The position numbers were made by a program, and so were the translations under genes. From contig NC_016134.3 in NCBI RefSeq assembly GCF_000005505.3, positions 24,069,584 through 24,133,583 of the forward strand: a DNA stretch of 64,000 bases, in the 5' to 3' direction. This DNA is from Brachypodium distachyon (taxonomy: Eukaryota > Streptophyta > Magnoliopsida > Poales > Poaceae). This document shows, piece after piece, positions 59,596 through 64,000 of the stretch. Under the pieces are notes generated by a model, which was not told where the DNA came from, ran no database searches, and worked only from the letters and a program-made list of their open reading frames with translations. Within the stretch, counting starts at the first letter, position 1. The number at the start of each line of letters is the position of its first letter.

Positions 59596-60912
59596 GGGGT
59601 CGCATCCCGTGAATCCGGGCGTCACCGTGCATCCCTGCATCCGTGGCCTATCACCCGTTCGATCTACATGCAATGCCATTGATCAGAAACTTGGTTGATT
59701 TGCAAATCGACGCCCGCATCCCCTCTACTACTACTGCTAATTTGGCAAAACCCCCCTCTCACCAAGCGTTGTCTCCGAAATCCAATCTCCCTCTCCAAAT
59801 CCTCAATCCTCCATGGCTCTAACGAGTCCCTAGTCGGCGACCAGCAACGGCGACGACCTACGCGCCTATGACAAAAATCTGGTGTATATAGCACGATGAC
59901 GGACCATGTCCCGATGGCGTTGGATCACATCCCGATTATTGCGGCTTCTGGCCGGGGGGGCGCGCGGTGTTGGTGGCAACCCAATCGTGAAATTGGAGGC
60001 TGGCTGCGACTAGGGGTGCAACATTGGTGACTCTCAGAATATCTTTGACCCTCCTTAGTTCAAAAAATTAAACTAGTTTTTTAAAAAGTTGTGTCATTTT
60101 AAAATTTTATTTCATTTAGTTAAACTAAAGAGGATCAATGGGTACCTGAGATCACAATTTTGCAGCTCTGGCTGCGACGACCCCGAGCCGACCACATCGC
60201 GGAGGTGAGGGCTGCGGACCATCTCGGTAACCTCTCTCACCATGCTAGATGCTAGGCTAGCGGGCGACCGTCTAGAAAGACGAAGGCAACACAAATGAAT
60301 GAGAATCACGGAATCACCTCGATGGATAACTTATTAAATTGAACTAATCAGTATAGCTCGTCATACTTGCACAAATTGGAACAGTTACTGCCTTTTTGGT
60401 GTTCTGAACCGAACACTTGCTCGGCCGCCTCCATGGCTGGGTGTATCTGAATTTTTAAACTGTTGGCCGACTCTGATGCTCTAAAAAAGTACTCACTCCG
60501 TTTCTAAATACTTGTTGTGATTTTAATGTAAATTTGCATTAAAACCATGACAAGTACTAATCTGATACGCCTCTTCAAATTGAGCATAATTTATTTTTAA
60601 TCTAGAGAGGTTCAGGTTGCTTTTTTTCGTTTCTGGGTTCGCCAGCGCATGGCGTTTGTAAATCACCGCTGAGGAGTTGTCACGCGATCGCACGTGGTAA
60701 TTTGGCAGACACCAGCTATCGAAGGTCGAAGCAGGGCCAAAGGTGGTAATTGTAAACCTGCAGTTCAAAAAGGCAAGTAGAAGGCAGCAGGCCGACGTGT
60801 TTTTGCAAATTTTAATCGCTACTTATCCCAGGCGTCGGGTGTGGATCCGCCGGTTGAGAGACCATGGATGCACGGATGCATAAAGCCATCCGGATTCACA
60901 GGATACGACGCC
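59596..60912. mobile_element. Mutator-like element (1.32 kb)
   Basis: The left GGGGTCGCATCCCGTGAATC and, in reverse, the right GGCGTCGTATCCTGTGAATC start inverted repeats that run about 60 bases through GTGCATCC.TGCATCC.TGG. Flanks CCTCCATAT (59587-59595) and CCTTTATAT (60913-60921) agree at 7 of 9 bases. The ends are related to those of the MULE at 55939-56974. There is no transposase. A small Stowaway-like hairpin (60490-60560) is inserted in it. Confidence 0.75.
60490..60560. mobile_element. Stowaway-like hairpin fragment
   Basis: CACTCCGTTTCTAAATACTT at the left and paired TTGTGATTTTAATG / CATTAAAACCATGA in the middle give a hairpin. The right-hand GGAG-TA end is missing, so it is truncated. 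Confidence 0.55.
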
Positions 60913-60921
60913 CCTTTATAT

Positions 60922-61888
60922 CATCCATTTGATCAAAGGGCAGTGTATATATAAATAAGATATTTTGGAATCAGTTAGTTGGTTGCAGAATAAGCTGTTT
61001 CCCGCCTCCCGCGCTGAATTTTTTCCGTCCACTGTGCATTTGTACTGTGAGGTGGACTGCACTTGTGCAAGCGGTGCATCCATGAAGGGTAGTGCAATGC
61101 ACTGCGCGTCGCCGATGCTTCGCTGCCGGCACCGACAGTGAATTTTGTGAGCAAGAGGCAAAGCACCGCGCGTTGCAAATAAGTCGTCGCCGGTGCAGGC
61201 CTTGCACATTCCGTCGCCGGTGCAGGCCGGCGTACCAATGCATTTGTGACGTTTGCGCAGTGCATCGTGCCGGGGCACCTCGCCTCAGGCAGGAAAATTT
61301 GCCGGTGTACCGACGGGCGACGGCGGGCCGCGCCAGTGCCGGCAAAGTCGACGAGAGGACACCGCGTGTTACGAAATCTACGCCGATCTATCGAGTTAAT
61401 CAAATGTTTTTTTTTCCTTTTGGACTTTACTCAGTTCAAAAATACGTGCTCGGCGTGCACAGATGCACAAAATCAGAGGTCCACGGCGTGGCAGCTGCCA
61501 CGCAGACCCCACGTATAGCAGGGGAGCGTTTAACCCGGCTTTACGCGCCTGACCGTTTCCTTTTCCCCAGAGGTCCAACTTGACAAAAAAAATATAGACA
61601 ATCATAAATCTTACCGTCACGCAATTTCAATCCCGCAAAGAAAACAAAAAGAAAACGCAAAATTGGTACATTAGCAGTTAGACCCTCGGGACGATTCAAA
61701 ACCCGCGCTTTGGTCCCTTCCCGGACTGGCCATTCCATTCCGCTCCGCCTCTCCACAAAACCCGTTTCTGCCTAGTCGCCTTCGCTGTTCCAATTTCTAA
61801 AGCCTCTCTCTCTCGCCTCGCCAGTCGCCCCGGCCACCAAAACCCTAACCCTAGCCCCGGAGCTCCGGCGCCGCGCGCGCACCACGGA
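60922..61888. promoter_or_regulatory. upstream region of the Alfin-like gene
   Basis: The region is GC-rich at 61090-61350, with GTCGCCGGTGCAGGCC repeated at 61185 and 61213. Near the gene are a CT-rich leader (61801-61815) and an AAAACCCTAACCCTAG telo-box (61839-61854) just before the ATG at 61889. No good TATA box is seen, which suits a broadly expressed gene. Confidence 0.5.
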
Positions 61889-62547
61889 ATGGACGGCGGA
61901 GGGACGCACCGCACGCCGGAGGACGTGTTCCGGGATTTCCGCGCTCGCCGGGCCGGTATGATCAAGGCGCTCACCACCGGTACGTGCCTACTTTCGTCTC
62001 CCCCCCCCCCGCCCCCCCCCCCCACCCCACCGGGATATTTTTCCTGTGGTTTGGATGGTGTTTTCCGAGGATTTGGAAGTTCTGATTGATTTTTGGGGTT
62101 CTTGATTGGTGGATTTGCAGATGTGGAGAGGTTCTACCAGCAGTGCGACCCAGGTGAGCTCGCGAGCGCCTCCGATTTCGCCGCTCTACGGCATCCAATT
62201 CGGGAGGGGGCTTACATGGAAATGATGCAGTTTTTGATGTGCTTGTGTGTTGGGGGCTGGTTTATCTGCTGTGATTGCTTTGCGCTCCTCTTAAAAGGGG
62301 ATTTTGGTGCGCAACTCTTGCTGTTATTGGCTCAAATTTGGGAGCACCTGTGCCTTTGGCTCTGATTTTACTGGAATTTTGTGTTCTGGTGCATTGGGGA
62401 TTTTTTAAAACCCTTTTAGGAAGGTTTTGTTATTATTGCGGAGAAAGTGCACTGGAATTTTTCTCTTTGCTAGTTTGGTGGTTCTGCTTTTGATCCAGAT
62501 CAGTTGTACTGAAAACTTGTGTGCGCTTGTTGTGTTCTTTTTTGTGT

Positions 62548-62588
<41 letters not shown>

Positions 62589-64000
62589 GTTTGTTTCTGT
62601 TTTGTTGACTAGTGCCCTCACAACAAAATGATCTGGGTGGGGGTACCAAATGACCACAGTACCCATCTGCCATCTTGAAGGGCAGTTTCGGATTTTTTAT
62701 TTAACTTAGTAGTAGTTTTGGACTGACATAATGCAAAGTTCAATACAGTAGTAAATTTACTGACCACTGGATAACTCGATGCTCGATCCTAATACATTCC
62801 GTGGAGGCGTGGAGCTTTCAAATAGTGGAAGAGAACTTTCGAGGCTTCCAAGTATTGGAACAGCCTTTTAGATTCATATTTGGTTGCTCATGCCTTTTTT
62901 ACTTGTTTGACGTTAGATGTATATATATGTACTATTTACAGTGCTAGTATATTTTACCGGAAATTGGGTATTTATCCTTTGATTAGTCTTGAAATTTGTA
63001 TGGAGTTTACAGGTCCGAAGTCTAGTTTTCTTGCCACTGTGTTTGGACGGCGAAGGCTGAGTAAACCAGTTTTCTTTTCTTAATTTCTATTTTCAGTTTT
63101 CTGTGGGCACAGTTAGGGTCGTTTTCATACTTTCTTGATCCTGGCTTGTTTTTCCGGACAGCATGAATGAAGTAATCTTGAAAGGGACAGGAGGCTCAGG
63201 TGTTATTATTTTGATTGCAGAAAAAGAGAATCTGTGCCTGTATGGTCTACCCAATGAAACGTGGGAGGTGAACTTGCCTGCGGAGGAGGTTCCTCCAGAA
63301 CTTCCTGAGCCAGCACTTGGAATTAATTTTGCTCGGGACGGGATGGATGAGAAAGATTGGCTGTCACTTGTTGCGGTGCATAGTGATGCCTGGCTGCTAG
63401 CAGTGGCCTTCTACTTTGGAGCAAGATTTGGGTTTGATAAAGAATCCAGGTATCACATTTATTTTTCTGAGATGTGCAATTTTACTCGTGGTTTGCTCAT
63501 AGTTTTATAATTTTGGTGTACCCTGTTTTGAGTCATATTTAAAATCTGGTAGTGTGGCCACTGAATAATGAGGCCTCTTCTTATGTTGACTCTCTAAGTG
63601 TTCTCTTTGATGGTTTGCATTAATTATGTTGGAAACATAAAATTACTTTGGTCATCTATATGCTCAGCAGTTCTCTCAACAAGCCAAACTCAAACTGGCC
63701 TACCTACGCCTAACTTGAGCTTGGCTTGAATAAGCTCTGAGCTTCACAAGGAGCTTGAACTTGAACTTTGCTCAAATGAAGCTTGGAAAAGCTCCAGTTC
63801 GACTGGTCAAGCTCATTGGCCGTTAGGTGAGCTCCAGTTCAACCGGTCCTAGCTTTATGAAGACCTTGCCACCCTCCCTGACTTGCATCTGACCAGTACT
63901 GGCTTACAGGAGTCAATGACCTTGCCTCTGTCCAAGTCATGGAGATGCGTGGTGGGGTCCTTGGTGGAAGATGGATTTGAAGACAAAGAGGGGCAGCGCT
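61889..64000 (+). CDS. Alfin-like PHD-finger protein, N-terminal part (runs off window)
   Basis: Three coding exons are visible: 61889-61979, 62121-62153 and 63221-63449. They join in frame to 117 complete codons and part of the next, with GT-AG introns. The product starts [20 protein letters not shown] and continues with [54 protein letters not shown] and [14 protein letters not shown]. This is the Alfin domain of plant ALFIN-LIKE proteins. Full-length members are about 250 residues and end in a PHD finger that reads H3K4me3 in the nucleus. The PHD exon must lie beyond the right edge, since nothing matching it is found between 63450 and 64000. Which AL paralogue this is cannot be told. The visible part is intact. 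Confidence 0.95.
62549..62587. repeat. (GA)n microsatellite in the Alfin-like intron
   Basis: A pure GA run of about 19 units lies in intron 2 of the Alfin-like gene. Confidence 0.95.
63450..64000 (+). other. intron 3 of the Alfin-like gene, partial
   Basis: The intron starts GTATCA. From 63680 it holds GAGCTT / GCTTGAAC-rich sequence with AGCTCCAGTTC twice (63791 and 63831), suggesting a degenerate repeat. No exon is seen up to the window edge. Confidence 0.6.

Overview
The window looks like nuclear DNA of a temperate grass (Pooideae), most likely a Triticeae species (wheat, Aegilops or barley). The grounds are Stowaway MITEs with CTCCCTCCGT-type ends, a Copia LTR starting TGTTGGGAATATGCCCTAGA next to a Met-tRNA-type primer site, a CACTA element with CACTACTAGAAA ends, plant L1-type LINEs, and GC-rich monocot exons. 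This is inferred from repeat style; no database was searched.

Layout. 0-2.6 kb: intergenic, with a 340-bp foldback. 2.6-9.5 kb: a nearly full-length but dead LINE. 9.5-20.3 kb: intergenic, with LINE, LTR and MITE remnants. 20.3-22.6 kb: a 5'-truncated LINE carrying a nested, rearranged Copia element. 22.7-28.2 kb: a cluster of MITEs and a 1.2-kb Harbinger-like element holding a decayed gene-like insert. 29.1-30.3 kb: an intact single-exon F-box/kelch gene with a duplicated upstream region. 34.9-37.5 kb: an intact 13-exon gene for an HGSNAT-like membrane acyltransferase (498 aa). 41.6-42.8 kb: a 290-bp duplication and a pure (ATT)57 tract. 43.2-51.3 kb: a three-level nest (MITE > Copia > CACTA). 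53.0-58.0 kb: a three-exon START-domain gene (279 aa) whose 4-kb intron holds Stowaway MITEs and a MULE. 58.8 kb: a possible Helitron 3' end. 59.6-60.9 kb: a second MULE with related ends. 61.9 kb to the edge: the first three coding exons of an Alfin-like PHD-type gene that runs off the window.

The four host genes are all on the plus strand, about 4.6, 15.5 and 3.9 kb apart. They share no obvious pathway: protein turnover (F-box/kelch), membrane acyl transfer, lipid binding and chromatin reading. I found no tRNA, rRNA or CRISPR array, and no clearly new functional system. The strongest unusual signals are structural: nested insertions whose target duplications can still be read, an LTR element with tandemly repeated primer sites and almost no 3' LTR, and small DNA transposons carrying gene-like cargo.
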